64,000 nucleotides of DNA from an uncultured Burkholderiales bacterium (GCA_945952065.1 CAMFGY010000002.1:248001-312000), one strand, 5' to 3'; positions 9,915 through 19,829 are shown, numbered from the stretch's first letter. Notes: a model not told the origin generated them from the sequence alone. Numbers and translations are program-made.

Positions 9915-11132
9915 ATGCCTTTTTGTGAATGCCCGAAGAATCTGCCCCCCTTGCGTCTGTCCTCGCCGGCGCGTCAGCAATGGCTTTCGGTGACCCTTCC
10001 TTTGGCTTTGTCATTGCTGAGTGCGCCCAGCCTGGCCCAAACCAGCCCCTATCCCATCACCGAACAGCAGCGCGCCACTGCCGCCCAAGTGGCCCAGGCC
10101 GGGGTGCCCTTGAGTGAGTTGGCTGCCGATGCACCCGAGTCTTACACCGTCAAGCGTGGCGACACGCTCTGGGACATTTCCAAGCTCTTTCTGAAAAGCC
10201 CTTGGCGCTGGCCCGAGCTGTGGGGCATGAACCGAGAGCAAATTGCCAATCCGCACCTGATTTACCCCGGGCAGGTTCTGCTGCTGGTGAAGGTGGACGG
10301 CCGGGCGCAGTTGCAACTGGCCCGCCCCTTGACCGGCACCAACGCCACACCCGGAGAAGACGGCAAACTGTCCCCGCGTATACGCGTCGCACCCAACGAT
10401 GAAAGCGGCATTGCCGCCATTCCGCTCAATTTGATTGAGCCCTTCCTGAACGACGCGGTGGTGTTTGACAGCGACGAACTGGCCCGCGCGCCGCGCATCG
10501 TGGCTGCGCCCGAAGGCCATGTGCTGCTCTCTCGAGGTGACTTGGCTTATGCGCGAGGCGACTTTGGCCAAGCCTCGGACTTCCGCGTGTTCCGCAACAC
10601 CCGCCCCTTGGTCGACCCCAGCACCCGGGAAATTCTCGGTTATGAGGCCCCCTATCTGGGGACGGCAGAGCTGATTCGCGGCGACCAGAGCCAAACCCTG
10701 CCCGACGGCAAGACCGAGATCGTGCCCGCCACCCTGCGCATCAAAACCGTGCGCCAGGAGATCGGTGTCGGCGACCGCCTCTCGCCCACGCCGCCACGCA
10801 GCTTCTCGCGCTATGTGCCACATGCCCCCGCTGCCCCGATCAGTGGCCAGATCATTTCCATTTACGGTGACGGCCTGAACGCGGGCCAAAACCAGATCGT
10901 GGCCTTGAACCGAGGCAAGCAAGACGGCATGGAGCGCGGCCATGTCTTGGCCCTGTGGCAGCAAGGTCGGCGCGTCATCGACAGCACCAGCGAGAAGCGC
11001 GAAGAACTCAAGCTGCCGGACGAGCGGCACGGCGTGCTGTTCGTGTTCCAGGTGTATGCCCGGGTGTCCTATGCCTTGATCATCTCGGTCAAGGACCCTG
11101 TGCGCGCCGGGGACAAATTCACCCAGCCCTGA
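9915..11132 (+). CDS. Exported LysM-domain protein
   Basis: 405 residues starting at ATG 9915 behind an AGAGAG ribosome-binding site. A signal peptide (about 1-41, ending SLAQ) leads into a single LysM domain at about 76-126 ([16 protein letters not shown] through PGQVLLLVK), which binds peptidoglycan glycan. The remaining 280 residues have no catalytic motif I recognise. Proteins of this layout lie between def and dprA in many Betaproteobacteria. A cell-envelope role is inferred from the LysM domain and signal peptide. The dprA gene follows 41 bp later on the same strand and is probably co-transcribed. Confidence 0.88.
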   Translation: MPFCECPKNLPPLRLSSPARQQWLSVTLPLALSLLSAPSLAQTSPYPITEQQRATAAQVAQAGVPLSELAADAPESYTVKRGDTLWDISKLFLKSPWRWPELWGMNREQIANPHLIYPGQVLLLVKVDGRAQLQLARPLTGTNATPGEDGKLSPRIRVAPNDESGIAAIPLNLIEPFLNDAVVFDSDELARAPRIVAAPEGHVLLSRGDLAYARGDFGQASDFRVFRNTRPLVDPSTREILGYEAPYLGTAELIRGDQSQTLPDGKTEIVPATLRIKTVRQEIGVGDRLSPTPPRSFSRYVPHAPAAPISGQIISIYGDGLNAGQNQIVALNRGKQDGMERGHVLALWQQGRRVIDSTSEKREELKLPDERHGVLFVFQVYARVSYALIISVKDPVRAGDKFTQP

Positions 11133-11173
11133 GCACGCCGGGGCCAAAGCTCAAGACCGACAGGGATTGAACA

Positions 11174-12310
11174 ATGCTGGCCCTGGACGAACTTGGCGCT
11201 TGGCTGCGCCTGCTGGAGACCCCAGGCATCGGGCTTGAAACCGCCCGCCGTTTGTTGAGCCAAATGGGCTCGCCCCAGGCCGTGTTTGCCGCCACGAGCG
11301 ATGACTGGGGCCAGCTGCTGAATGCGCAGCAGCGGGCGGCCCTAAGCGCGCCGCCACCCGACTTGGATCTGCAGGTGGAAAAAACCTGGGCCTGGCTGCA
11401 AGCCGGCGAAGGGCGAGATATTTTGGTCTTGGGCGACCCCGACTATCCCGAAGCCCTGCTGCAGACGGCCGACCCGCCGCTGCTGCTGTATTTGCAAGGG
11501 CAGCGCGCCCTGCTGAACCAAGCCAGCATCGCCATTGTGGGCAGTCGCAGCCCCACGGCCCAAGGCCGCGACCATGGCCGCCAGTTTGCCCAAGCCTTGA
11601 GTGAGGCGGGGCTTTGCATCGTGTCCGGTCTGGCGCTGGGCATTGATGGCGCGGCGCATGAGGGCGCTCTGCGCGGCGCGGGCAAAACCATCGCGGTGCT
11701 GGGCACGGGCCTGGACATCATCTACCCGAGCCGCCACCGCAAACTCGCCCAGGAGGTGCTCGCCGAGCAAGGGCTTTTACTCAGCGAATATGCGCTGGGC
11801 ACCCCGCCGCTGCCACCGAATTTCCCGCGCCGCAACCGCATCATTGCAGGGCTCAGCCAGGGCTGTTTGGTGGTGGAGGCGGCCTTGCAGTCGGGCTCAC
11901 TGATCACCGCCCGCTTGGCCAGCGAAGCCGGACGCGAGGTCTTTGCCATCCCCGGCTCCATCCACTCCAAGCTCAGCCAGGGCTGCCATGCCTTGATTCG
12001 CCAAGGCGCCAAGCTGGTCGAGAATGCCCAAGATGTGCTGGAAGAATTGCCGGCTTGGCTGCAGCTCGCGCCCGCCGCCAACATGCCTTTGAGGCCCGAC
12101 TCAGCGCCCTTGCCCAGCGCGGCCGAGCCGGCTGGCCCGCAGCAAAAGCTGCTGGCTCTGATGGGCTATGACCCGATAGCACTCGACAGCCTGCAACAGC
12201 GCTGCGGCTGGCCGCTGGGTGAGCTCAACACTTGCTTGCTCGAGCTTGAGCTGGCTGGCGCGGTGGCGCGGCTGCCGGGGCAGTTGTTCCAACGTCGGGC
12301 GCAGGTCTAG
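11174..12310 (+). CDS. dprA: DNA processing protein DprA
   Basis: 378 residues. DprA binds incoming single-stranded DNA during natural transformation and loads RecA. The Rossmann-like core is clear: IAIVGSRSPTAQGRDHGRQF, CIVSGLALGIDGAAHEGAL, VLGTGLDIIYPSRH and the FPRRNRIIAGLS region. The N-terminus carries a helical SAM-like segment and the C-terminus a winged-helix domain (PIALDSLQQRCGWPLGELNT). Full length. It follows the LysM gene and precedes smg, a conserved Betaproteobacterial order. Confidence 0.96.
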   Translation: MLALDELGAWLRLLETPGIGLETARRLLSQMGSPQAVFAATSDDWGQLLNAQQRAALSAPPPDLDLQVEKTWAWLQAGEGRDILVLGDPDYPEALLQTADPPLLLYLQGQRALLNQASIAIVGSRSPTAQGRDHGRQFAQALSEAGLCIVSGLALGIDGAAHEGALRGAGKTIAVLGTGLDIIYPSRHRKLAQEVLAEQGLLLSEYALGTPPLPPNFPRRNRIIAGLSQGCLVVEAALQSGSLITARLASEAGREVFAIPGSIHSKLSQGCHALIRQGAKLVENAQDVLEELPAWLQLAPAANMPLRPDSAPLPSAAEPAGPQQKLLALMGYDPIALDSLQQRCGWPLGELNTCLLELELAGAVARLPGQLFQRRAQV

Positions 12311-12394
12311 TCCGGGAAAACTCGGGCCTTCACCCCCCATGGCACGGGGCTTTTCCAGGCATTGGCTTGCCAAGGCCTGGGTTATCATGAAGCC

Positions 12395-12847
12395 ATGTTT
12401 GACGTGCTGGTCTATCTCTACGAAACCTATTGGCGCCCTGACGCCTGCCCCGATCATGCCCAGCTGACGCGCAAATTGTCGGCCGTGGGCTTTGAGCGTG
12501 AGGAGATTCAAGAGGCTTTGTCCTGGCTGGACGGTTTGGCCGCCGGGGCCGCCTCTTACCAGGGCACCCAGGGCCAGCAGAGCCTGCGCGTCTACTCGGA
12601 CAAGGAGCTGGACCACCTCGGCGAGCCCTCGGTCGGCTTCATCAGCTTTTTGGAATCCGCCGGTGTCTTGCCGCCGCCGATGCGCGAAATGGTGATCGAC
12701 CGCGCCATGGCCATCTCCGGTGCGCCCATGGACCTGGAAGACCTGAAAATCATCGTGCTGATGGTGTTTTGGAGTCTGGGCGAAGAGCCCGATGCCCTGA
12801 TCCTCGACGAGCTTTTCGTCGCCCCCGAAGACCGCTTGATTCACTGA
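12395..12847 (+). CDS. smg: Smg family protein (DUF494)
   Basis: 150-residue acidic protein of the Smg/DUF494 family, starting MFDVLVYLYETYW. Characteristic stretches are LTRKLSAVGFEREEIQEALS, FLESAGVLPPPMREMVIDRA and the C-terminal ALILDELFVAPEDRLIH. Biochemical function is not established; the family is conserved next to dprA and topA in Beta- and Gammaproteobacteria. The start at ATG 12395 gives the conserved N-terminus; the frame is open for 11 codons further upstream without family resemblance. Confidence 0.93.
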   Translation: MFDVLVYLYETYWRPDACPDHAQLTRKLSAVGFEREEIQEALSWLDGLAAGAASYQGTQGQQSLRVYSDKELDHLGEPSVGFISFLESAGVLPPPMREMVIDRAMAISGAPMDLEDLKIIVLMVFWSLGEEPDALILDELFVAPEDRLIH

Positions 12848-12886
12848 GGCCGCAGGCTGGCTCGCAACGAGGCCGGCAAAAGCGTC

Positions 12887-15247
12887 TTAATTCAACAAAC
12901 GGCCGGGATCGGCATCCAACTTGGCCAAGGCATTGCGCGTGGCCTTCACCGTCAACGATTCATCTTGCGCGGGCAGCAGCAAGCCCGCCTGCAAGAAGGC
13001 CGCCATGCGCTTGAGCGGGAACAAGACGCCACGGCCGCTGGCCGTCACGAACAGCGCCATCTGCCGGCGTGTGCCCCGCCAGGCCAGCTGCACCGCTTCA
13101 TTGCGATTGCGGTAGTCCAACATATACCAACCGCCGACTTGCAGCTCGCGCGCCCAAGCCAGCATCGCAGGCGTGGGGTCGGAGCCGCCTTCGGAGACGA
13201 CCTCCATGCCTTCGGATTCGTGGCCGGAGAGATCGCGCACCAGACCTTCATCCAGATGGATCTCGCCATCACCTTCGGGCAACATGGCTTCCAGTGTTTC
13301 CAGCTGGTCCATCAATTCGTCGAGGCGCTCACGCGGGATCTCGGCCGTCTTGGCGGTGAAGGCAGCCGCCAGGGCATTGTTGAGCACCCGAATCTGCTCG
13401 TCCTGTTTTTCTGCAGGCAGTCCGGCTTGGCCCATGCCCTCGCGCAAGGTCTTCAACAAGGGCGGCAAACGACGAATGACTTCCGCCCGCTCTTCGCGAG
13501 ACACTTTGGCGCTGGCCGACCAGATCAAATCTGCCGCAGCCCGCTTCATCTGACGGGTGGCTTCGGACTGGGCGCCATCGCGCACCGCAGCCACGGCCAA
13601 AACATCGGCCCAGACGTGGAACAAGAATTCCCGCACGCCGTCTTGAACCGGCACCGCATTGAGCATTTTGCGCAGCTCGATGGTGTACTGGATGGCCAGG
13701 GTTTCGCGCTGCTCCACCTGCTGCGCCAATGAAACGCCCAAGCGCGTGGCTTGGTTTTCGTGCTCAAAATAGTTGTCGAGGAACTTGGCAAACTCGGTGA
13801 GCACCGTCTGGAAGACGCGCCGCCCGGTGTCCGGATAGGCCTCCACCACCTGCACCACCCGTTTGATTTCTCGCTCCAGCGGGTCGCCCCCGCCCGCCGT
13901 GCTGCCGGCATTGCTGCCGGCGCTGAAACCCATCACGCAAGAGCCCATGCGGTCGATCAATTGACGCGCCGGGTGATCGGTGGTGGCAAAAAAATCGGGC
14001 TCACTCACGGCTACCCGCAGCACCGGCATCTGCAAGCGCGCAAACCACACCCGTACCGAGGCCGGAATGCGCTCTTCCATCAAGATGCTTTGGAACATCA
14101 TGGCCACCAGCTCAATGGTGGCGCGCTCGGCGGGCGTATCCGCCGCCTGCTTGAGCACTTGCTTAAAGGCTTGATTGCGGGCGCGCAAATCCTCCAGCAC
14201 GGCAGGCGCAGGCAGGTCGGCGCCTGCTGCAGCGCCAGCCAAAGCCGTCACGGCCGGCGCACGCTGCAAGGTCTCTTGCGCATGTTTGATGGCGGCAGAC
14301 AGGCGCTGGTTGGCGGGCACAGCCGTAGTCGCGCCCATCATGCCGGTTGCGGCCCGAGTCGCCTCCAAACGCGTCGCCGCAAAGGACGGCACTTGATGAC
14401 CGACGATTTTCTGCAGCAAATGCAGCACTTCCTCGGCCTGACTGCTGGCCGGGCTGCGCACCGAGGCGGGCGCGGCCCCACTGGGCAGACTGGGCAAGCC
14501 GGAGTTGCCTCGGATTTGACCGGCGGCGCGCGCAGCCCCTTCCGATCCTTCGCTGCCACCCGCCGCACTGCCGCCATGGCCAGAGCGGCGAATAAAAGGC
14601 CGCAAATCCACCTCGGGCAAGACCTGCTGAGCCAGCAGCCAGCGGTTCACCTCGTGATAAGCCTCGCCCAGAATCTGCGCGAATTCCTCATGCAACTCAT
14701 TGCGCAGCATTTGCCAATCGGAGCTGCTGAGTCCGCTGCGCGCCCAAGCATCCAGCACCAGTTTGGCGACCACATTGGCGCGCAACAAATCTTGTGCCGG
14801 CAAATCGTCTTGCTGCTCCAACTGCTGCAGTCGGGTGCGCAGATCGGTGAACTCCCAAGTGGCCCGATCCATCATGGCCAGGGCCAGGCGCGAGGCGGTG
14901 ATCTCGCGTTCGATGATGTCATCGTCCACCAGCGCCATCATCTTGCTGCTGGGGGCTTCGCCAGCAGCAGCGGCAGCTGAGGCGCCATGGTTGTCGATGA
15001 TGCCGTAGACCGCCGCATGGCGCAGGCCGCTGATCACGCCCGCCTGCCAAGCCGGGCCGTGGCGGTTCCAAGACTGCACGCCATCCCGGCGCGCCACCAT
15101 CACCGCGTATTCGGCCGGCTGCAAGAGCAGTTGGGCGGCGGCCTCGTTGAGCGCCTGCCCCAGGCCCACCATGCCTTGCACCAGAGTTTCGACGTAGATG
15201 CGCCGAGCCTGTGCGGCCATGGCCTGGTTGCGAGCGACGGCGGTCAT
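12887..15247 (-). CDS. DUF1631 family protein
   Basis: Large 786-residue, mostly helical protein of the DUF1631 family, found in Betaproteobacteria and sometimes misannotated as thymidine phosphorylase. Family features include the acidic MALVDDDIIEREITASRLAL stretch and the repeated helical body with RQLIDRMGSCVMGFSAG. The region around residues 235-290 is low-complexity Gly/Ser/Ala. The C-terminus has the PilZ-like segment GGWYMLDYRNRNEAVQLAWR and KRMAAFLQAGLL. That PilZ-like end hints at a cyclic di-GMP link, but I do not see a clean RxxxR motif. ATG 15247 is preferred over a TTG four codons upstream. No signal peptide. Confidence 0.85.
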   Translation of the reverse strand: MTAVARNQAMAAQARRIYVETLVQGMVGLGQALNEAAAQLLLQPAEYAVMVARRDGVQSWNRHGPAWQAGVISGLRHAAVYGIIDNHGASAAAAAGEAPSSKMMALVDDDIIEREITASRLALAMMDRATWEFTDLRTRLQQLEQQDDLPAQDLLRANVVAKLVLDAWARSGLSSSDWQMLRNELHEEFAQILGEAYHEVNRWLLAQQVLPEVDLRPFIRRSGHGGSAAGGSEGSEGAARAAGQIRGNSGLPSLPSGAAPASVRSPASSQAEEVLHLLQKIVGHQVPSFAATRLEATRAATGMMGATTAVPANQRLSAAIKHAQETLQRAPAVTALAGAAAGADLPAPAVLEDLRARNQAFKQVLKQAADTPAERATIELVAMMFQSILMEERIPASVRVWFARLQMPVLRVAVSEPDFFATTDHPARQLIDRMGSCVMGFSAGSNAGSTAGGGDPLEREIKRVVQVVEAYPDTGRRVFQTVLTEFAKFLDNYFEHENQATRLGVSLAQQVEQRETLAIQYTIELRKMLNAVPVQDGVREFLFHVWADVLAVAAVRDGAQSEATRQMKRAAADLIWSASAKVSREERAEVIRRLPPLLKTLREGMGQAGLPAEKQDEQIRVLNNALAAAFTAKTAEIPRERLDELMDQLETLEAMLPEGDGEIHLDEGLVRDLSGHESEGMEVVSEGGSDPTPAMLAWARELQVGGWYMLDYRNRNEAVQLAWRGTRRQMALFVTASGRGVLFPLKRMAAFLQAGLLLPAQDESLTVKATRNALAKLDADPGRLLN

Positions 15248-15295
15248 GGCGTCAAACAAAAAGGCTGATCAGGGGCAAGCTCATGCGCAAAGACT

Positions 15296-16330
15296 CTACA
15301 CCACCGCTCCGGCGTTCGGATCATCCGGGTCGCCCTTGTTGACCGGCGCGCTGACCAAGTCTTCACGCTTCACGCCCAGCCACATGGCAATGGCCGCAGC
15401 CACAAAGACCGAGGAGTAAATGCCGAACAAAATGCCGATGGTCAGCGCCACGGCAAAGTAGTGCAGGGTTGGGCCGCCAAAAATCAGCATCGACAAGACC
15501 ATCAACTGGGTCGAACCGTGCGTGATGATGGTGCGGCTCATGGTGCTGGTGATGGCGTGGTCAATCACCTCTTGGGTGTTGAGCTTGCGGTACTTGCGGA
15601 AGGCTTCCCGCACCCGGTCAAAAATCACCACCGACTCGTTCACCGAGTAGCCCAGCACCGCCAACACCGCGGCCAGCACCGACAGCGAGAACTCCCACTG
15701 GAAGAAGGCAAAGAAGCCCAGGATGATGACCACGTCGTGCAAGTTGGCGATGATGCCGGCCACGGCAAACTTCCACTCGAAGCGGAAGGCCAGGTAAATC
15801 ATGATGCCGATCACGGTGACCAGCAGCGCCTTGGCGGCGTCTTGCGCCAACTCAGCGCCCACGGCCGGGCCCACCACTTCGCTGCGCGAGAGCTTGATCG
15901 GCTCCGCACCTGCGGCGTTGACGCACACCTGCTTGCTGATGGCCTCGCCCTTGTCGCTGACGATTTGACGCTGGCTGATGCTGCCACTTTCGGCCTTGCA
16001 CAAAGCACCAAACACCATATCGACCTGCTCGGTCTGCTTGATATCGGGGCGCAGCGGCAGGCGGATCATGACATCGCGGGTGCTGCCAAAGTTCTGCACC
16101 TGGACTTCACCGAAGCCCAGCTTTTCCACCAGCTGACGGGTCTTTTCGATCTGGGCGGCTTGCGCGTACTCCGTCTCGATGACCGTGCCGCCGGTGAACT
16201 CAATGGAGAAGTGCAGGCCGCGTGTGATCAGGAAGAACACGGCGGCGGCAAAAGTGAGGAAGGAGATGACGTTGAAGATCAACGCATGCTTCATCAACGG
16301 GAGATCCCGCTTGATACGGAAGAGTTCCAT
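15296..16330 (-). CDS. secF: Protein translocase subunit SecF
   Basis: 344-residue inner-membrane protein that works with SecD to pull secreted proteins through SecYEG using the proton gradient. Six membrane segments are expected. Visible landmarks are FSIEFTGGTVIE after the first segment, EVVGPAVGAELAQDAAKALL, YSVNESVVIFDRVREAFRKY and the final FFAVALTIGILFGIYSS-like helix. The periplasmic loop is somewhat long and contains two Cys residues (LCKAESG and QVCVNAAG), which could form a disulfide. It lies 21 bp after secD in the same operon. Confidence 0.96.
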   Translation of the reverse strand: MELFRIKRDLPLMKHALIFNVISFLTFAAAVFFLITRGLHFSIEFTGGTVIETEYAQAAQIEKTRQLVEKLGFGEVQVQNFGSTRDVMIRLPLRPDIKQTEQVDMVFGALCKAESGSISQRQIVSDKGEAISKQVCVNAAGAEPIKLSRSEVVGPAVGAELAQDAAKALLVTVIGIMIYLAFRFEWKFAVAGIIANLHDVVIILGFFAFFQWEFSLSVLAAVLAVLGYSVNESVVIFDRVREAFRKYRKLNTQEVIDHAITSTMSRTIITHGSTQLMVLSMLIFGGPTLHYFAVALTIGILFGIYSSVFVAAAIAMWLGVKREDLVSAPVNKGDPDDPNAGAVV

Positions 16331-16351
16331 GTTTTCTCGACTCCCTAGGGC

Positions 16352-18232
16352 TTATTTGGCCGCAGGCTGTTCGGCCTCGGGTTCAGGTTTCCAGATCTGC
16401 CCGATCGACAGCGATTTGAGTTTCTTCTGACGGCCATACCAAAGATTGACCAAGGCACGCGAGAACACCACCGAGGAGAACATCGAGGTCAAGATGCCCA
16501 AGCAGTGCACGATGGCAAAGCCCTTCACCGGGCCCGAACCAAAGGCCAGCAGCGCCAGACCGGCGATCAAGGTCGTCACATTGGAGTCCAAGATGGTGGC
16601 AAAGGCGCGCTCGTAGCCGATATTGATGCCGGCTTGCGGCGACATGCCGGCGCGCAGCTCCTCGCGGATGCGCTCATTGATCAGCACGTTGGAGTCAATC
16701 GCCATACCGAGCACCAGCGCAATCGCGGCAATACCGGGCAGAGACAAGGTTGCTTGCAACATCGACAAGACCGCCACCAACAACAAGAGGTTGAAGCCCA
16801 GGGCCAGCGAAGAGAACACGCCGAAGAGCATGTAGTAAATGCTCATGAAGATGGCCACGGCCACAAAGCCCCAGGTCACCGACAAGATGCCCTTCTCGAT
16901 GTTTTCCTTGCCCAGGCTGGGGCCGACGGTCTTCTCTTCAATGATTTCCATCGGCGCGGCCAGCGAGCCGGCGCGCAGCAGCAGCGCGGTGTCATTGGCC
17001 TCTTGGGTGCTCATGGCGCCCGAGATCTTGACCCGGCCGCCGCTCAGCTCACTGCGGATCACGGGCGCGGTGACCACTTCGCCCTTGCCCTTTTCGAACA
17101 AGATGATGGCCATGCGCTTGCCGATGTTCTCGCGCGACATGTCCTTCATGATGCGGGCGCCCTTGGCGTCCAGCGTCAGGTCCACCGAAGGCTGGTGGTT
17201 TTCATCAAAGCCAGGCTGGGCATCGGTGAGGTTTTCACCGGTCAGCACCACTTGGCGCTTGACGATGATGGGGCCGTAGCCGCGGTCCATGAAGCGCTCG
17301 GTCCCAAAGGGCACCGGGCCAGAGCCGCCCAGCGCGGCCTGCGCTTCGGCGCCGTCGTCCACCATGCGCAACTCCAGCGTGGCGGTGCGGCCAATGATGT
17401 CCTTGGCCTTGGCGGTGTCTTGCACACCCGGCAGCTGCACCACCACGCGGTCGCGGCCTTGCTTTTGAATCACCGGCTCGGCCACGCCCAGCTCGTTGAC
17501 CCGGTTGTGCAAGGTGGTGATGTTTTGATTCAAGGCCGCGTCTTGCACGGCCAGTTCCGCCTTGGGCTTGAGCGTGCCGGTCAGGCGCAGGTCCAGGCCA
17601 TCGGCGCTGGGCACCCATTGCACATCGGGCAACTGGCTGCTCAAGACATCTTCCGCCTGCTTGCGCACCGCTTCTTCGCGGAAGGCGATCACCACGGCAT
17701 TGCCATCACGGCTGATGCCGGCGTGACGGATGTTCTTGTCGCGCAGCATGGTGCGCGCATCACCGGTCAGCGACTCGGCCTTCTTGGTCAGCGCAGACTT
17801 CATGTCCACTTGCATCAAGAAGTGCACGCCGCCGCGCAAGTCCAGGCCCAAGTACATGGGGAAGGCATGCAGCTTGGACAGCCATTGCGGCGAACGCGAC
17901 AGCAGGTTCAGCGCAACGATGTAAGAAGGCTCGGCCGGGTCGGCATTGATGGCCTTGTTGATGGCGTCCTTGGCCTTGATCTGGGTGTCCAGGTCGCCAA
18001 ACCGGGCCTTGATCGAGTTGCCCTCCAACTGCACGAAGTCGGGCTTGATCTGGGCCTCGGCCAAGGCCTTCTCGATGCGGCTGCTCAGCGCCTCATCGAC
18101 CTTTATGGTGACCTTGGCACTGGACACCTGCACCGCAGGCGCTTCACCGAACACATTGGGCAGGGTGTAGATCGTGCCGATCAGCAAAGCGAGCACCAGG
18201 ATCGCGTACTTCCACAGCGGGTAACGGTTCAT
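16352..18232 (-). CDS. secD: Protein translocase subunit SecD
   Basis: 626-residue inner-membrane protein and SecF partner. An N-terminal membrane segment (about 9-26) leads to the large periplasmic P1 head with the conserved LGLDLRGGVHFLMQVD. After the head come five membrane segments with GIAAIALVLGMAIDSNVLIN and ERIREELRAG, the conserved proton-path region. Full length for the family. It stands between yajC and secF, giving the standard yajC-secD-secF operon; the gap to yajC is 118 bp. Confidence 0.97.
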   Translation of the reverse strand: MNRYPLWKYAILVLALLIGTIYTLPNVFGEAPAVQVSSAKVTIKVDEALSSRIEKALAEAQIKPDFVQLEGNSIKARFGDLDTQIKAKDAINKAINADPAEPSYIVALNLLSRSPQWLSKLHAFPMYLGLDLRGGVHFLMQVDMKSALTKKAESLTGDARTMLRDKNIRHAGISRDGNAVVIAFREEAVRKQAEDVLSSQLPDVQWVPSADGLDLRLTGTLKPKAELAVQDAALNQNITTLHNRVNELGVAEPVIQKQGRDRVVVQLPGVQDTAKAKDIIGRTATLELRMVDDGAEAQAALGGSGPVPFGTERFMDRGYGPIIVKRQVVLTGENLTDAQPGFDENHQPSVDLTLDAKGARIMKDMSRENIGKRMAIILFEKGKGEVVTAPVIRSELSGGRVKISGAMSTQEANDTALLLRAGSLAAPMEIIEEKTVGPSLGKENIEKGILSVTWGFVAVAIFMSIYYMLFGVFSSLALGFNLLLLVAVLSMLQATLSLPGIAAIALVLGMAIDSNVLINERIREELRAGMSPQAGINIGYERAFATILDSNVTTLIAGLALLAFGSGPVKGFAIVHCLGILTSMFSSVVFSRALVNLWYGRQKKLKSLSIGQIWKPEPEAEQPAAK

Positions 18233-18350
18233 AGGAACATCCTCTCAGGCCCGGCATGTGCAAACCGGCGCCCTCCCAGGCGCCGGCTGCGTCAGACCGG
18301 GTTGCCGCCGTTTGCGGCGGCTTGGCAACAATGCCGAATCTCGGCTGGGC

Positions 18351-18680
18351 TTAAGACTTGATGGTGCCCTTGGGCAGCACTTGCACCACCGCACCGCGCT
18401 GCACTTGCAGCTCAACGCCAGCGGCCACTTCCAGCGACAAATAGCTCTCGCCGACCTTGCTGACCTTGCCCAGCAAACCGCCCGAGGTGACCACTTCATC
18501 GCCCTTGGCGATGGCGTCGATCATGGCCTTGTGTTCCTTTTGGCGCTTCATTTGTGGACGAATCATCACAAAGTACAGCACCACAAACATCAAAACCAGC
18601 GGCAACATGCTCAGCAGGCTGGACTCAGCACCCGCAGCAGCGGCCGGTGCGGCCTGGGCAAACGCATTGGAAATAAACAC
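18351..18680 (-). CDS. yajC: Sec translocase accessory subunit YajC, GTG start
   Basis: About 109 residues. The N-terminal segment (FISNAFAQ, then a Gly/Ala/Ser stretch) is followed by one membrane helix (SMLPLVLMFVVLYFVMIRPQ) and the cytoplasmic family signature MKRQKEHKAMIDAIAKGDEV plus VVTSGGLLGKV. YajC associates with SecDF. No ATG exists in the right place: the start is taken as GTG at 18680, eight bases after an AAAGGG ribosome-binding site. The frame stays open far upstream, antisense to the neighbouring gene, but that part is not protein-like. Confidence 0.93.
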   Translation of the reverse strand: MFISNAFAQAAPAAAAGAESSLLSMLPLVLMFVVLYFVMIRPQMKRQKEHKAMIDAIAKGDEVVTSGGLLGKVSKVGESYLSLEVAAGVELQVQRGAVVQVLPKGTIKS

Positions 18681-18825
18681 AGCAAATCCCTTTGGAATGA
18701 AAACGTCGCCCAGCACTCGGTGCGCAGACACGGGCGCGGCGGTCGAACAAGCGGCGGATTGTAAGCGCCCGGGCTTGGCGCGCTTGATGACGCAGGGCCC
18801 CTCACTTACCCGCAGCCATCTGGGG

Positions 18826-18868
18826 TTGACAGCCTCGCTTCGCAAGGTTATCGTTAAATATATTAACG
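18826..18868 (+). promoter_or_regulatory. Promoter with overlapping palindromic operator of the hydroxyproline cluster
   Basis: A sigma70-like promoter reads TTGACA (18826-18831), 17 bp, TATCGT (18849-18854). Overlapping the -10 and the expected start point is a palindrome with perfect 6-bp arms, CGTTAA / TTAACG around ATATA (18852-18868). The ATG of the first cluster gene is 19 bp further on, behind an ACGGAG ribosome-binding site. The placement suggests repression, most simply by the GntR-family protein encoded at 19903. Confidence 0.65.
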
Positions 18869-18887
18869 GCATACCAACGGAGATCCC

Positions 18888-19829
18888 ATGAGCGCCAAAT
18901 CCCTGCCCCAAGCCCGCCCCGAACTGCCACGCTGGAAGGGCATCTTCCCGGCCGTGACCTCCAAGTTCAAACCCAATGAAGACCTGGACGTGGCCGAGAT
19001 GGAGCGCCACTTTGAGTTCCTGATCGCCAACGGTGTGGATGGCTTGGTCACCGGCGGTTCGCTGGGCGAAGCCAGCACCCTGACGCTGGAAGAAAAGCTG
19101 GAAGTCGCAGCCACCGCCGTGCGCGTGTCTGCAGGCCGCGTGCCGGTCTTGGCCAATGTGTCGGAAACCAGCACCCGCAATGCGCTGCGCTATGTGGAAG
19201 GCGCCAACCGCATCGGCGTGCAAGGCCTGATGCTGATGCCCGCCGTGCTCTACCCGGCCGACACCCGCGAAGCCATCACCAATGTGCGCACCATTGCCGA
19301 CGCCGCCCAGCTGCCGGTGATGATCTACAACAACCCTGTGTCTTACCGCGTCGACCTCAAGCCCGAGGACATGGTCGAGTTGGCCGATTGCGAATGGCTG
19401 GTCGCCATCAAGGAGTCGACCGACAACATCCGTCGCGTCACCGACTTGCGCAACACCGTGGGCGAGCGCTACCAGCTCTTCATCGGCGTGGACGACCTCA
19501 GCTTTGAAGCTCTGGCCCTGGGCTGTGACGGTCTGCTGGCCGGCCTGTGCACCGCCTTCCCGGCCGAAACCGTGGCGATTTACAAGCTGATGCAAGCCAA
19601 ACGTTACGACGAAGCGCTGAAGATTTATCAGTGGTTCATGCCGCTGCTGCACCTGGATGTGAGCGCCAAGCTGGTGCAAAACATCAAGCTCGCCGAAACC
19701 ATGGCCGGTGTGGGCAATGAAAACGTGCGCCGCCCGCGTCTGCCGCTGGCCGGCGCCGAGCGGGAGCGCGTGATGGCCATCATCCAACATGGCCTGGACA
19801 CCCGCCCCGACCTCAGCCGCTTGTTCTGA
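18888..19829 (+). CDS. lhpC: DHDPS-family aldolase/deaminase, probable 1-pyrroline-4-hydroxy-2-carboxylate deaminase
   Basis: 313 residues of the dihydrodipicolinate synthase/N-acetylneuraminate lyase superfamily, a TIM barrel using a Schiff-base Lys. The Lys is K175 in LVAIKEST and the catalytic Tyr is Y147 in IYNNP; GGSLGEASTLTLEEK matches the substrate-carboxylate loop. Real DapA for lysine synthesis is less likely, because the gene lies with a 4-hydroxyproline epimerase and a D-hydroxyproline dehydrogenase. In that pathway the family member deaminates 1-pyrroline-4-hydroxy-2-carboxylate to alpha-ketoglutarate semialdehyde. The specific reaction is inferred from context, the superfamily from sequence. 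Confidence 0.85.
   Translation: MSAKSLPQARPELPRWKGIFPAVTSKFKPNEDLDVAEMERHFEFLIANGVDGLVTGGSLGEASTLTLEEKLEVAATAVRVSAGRVPVLANVSETSTRNALRYVEGANRIGVQGLMLMPAVLYPADTREAITNVRTIADAAQLPVMIYNNPVSYRVDLKPEDMVELADCEWLVAIKESTDNIRRVTDLRNTVGERYQLFIGVDDLSFEALALGCDGLLAGLCTAFPAETVAIYKLMQAKRYDEALKIYQWFMPLLHLDVSAKLVQNIKLAETMAGVGNENVRRPRLPLAGAERERVMAIIQHGLDTRPDLSRLF

Noticed and set aside
16505-18361. 618-codon open frame on the plus strand opposite secD
   Set aside because: Antisense to a complete SecD with all family motifs; shadow composition.
18888-19829. Assignment as DapA of lysine biosynthesis
   Set aside because: The genomic context is hydroxyproline breakdown with epimerase and dehydrogenase; the fold is shared, so the pathway role was taken from the neighbours.
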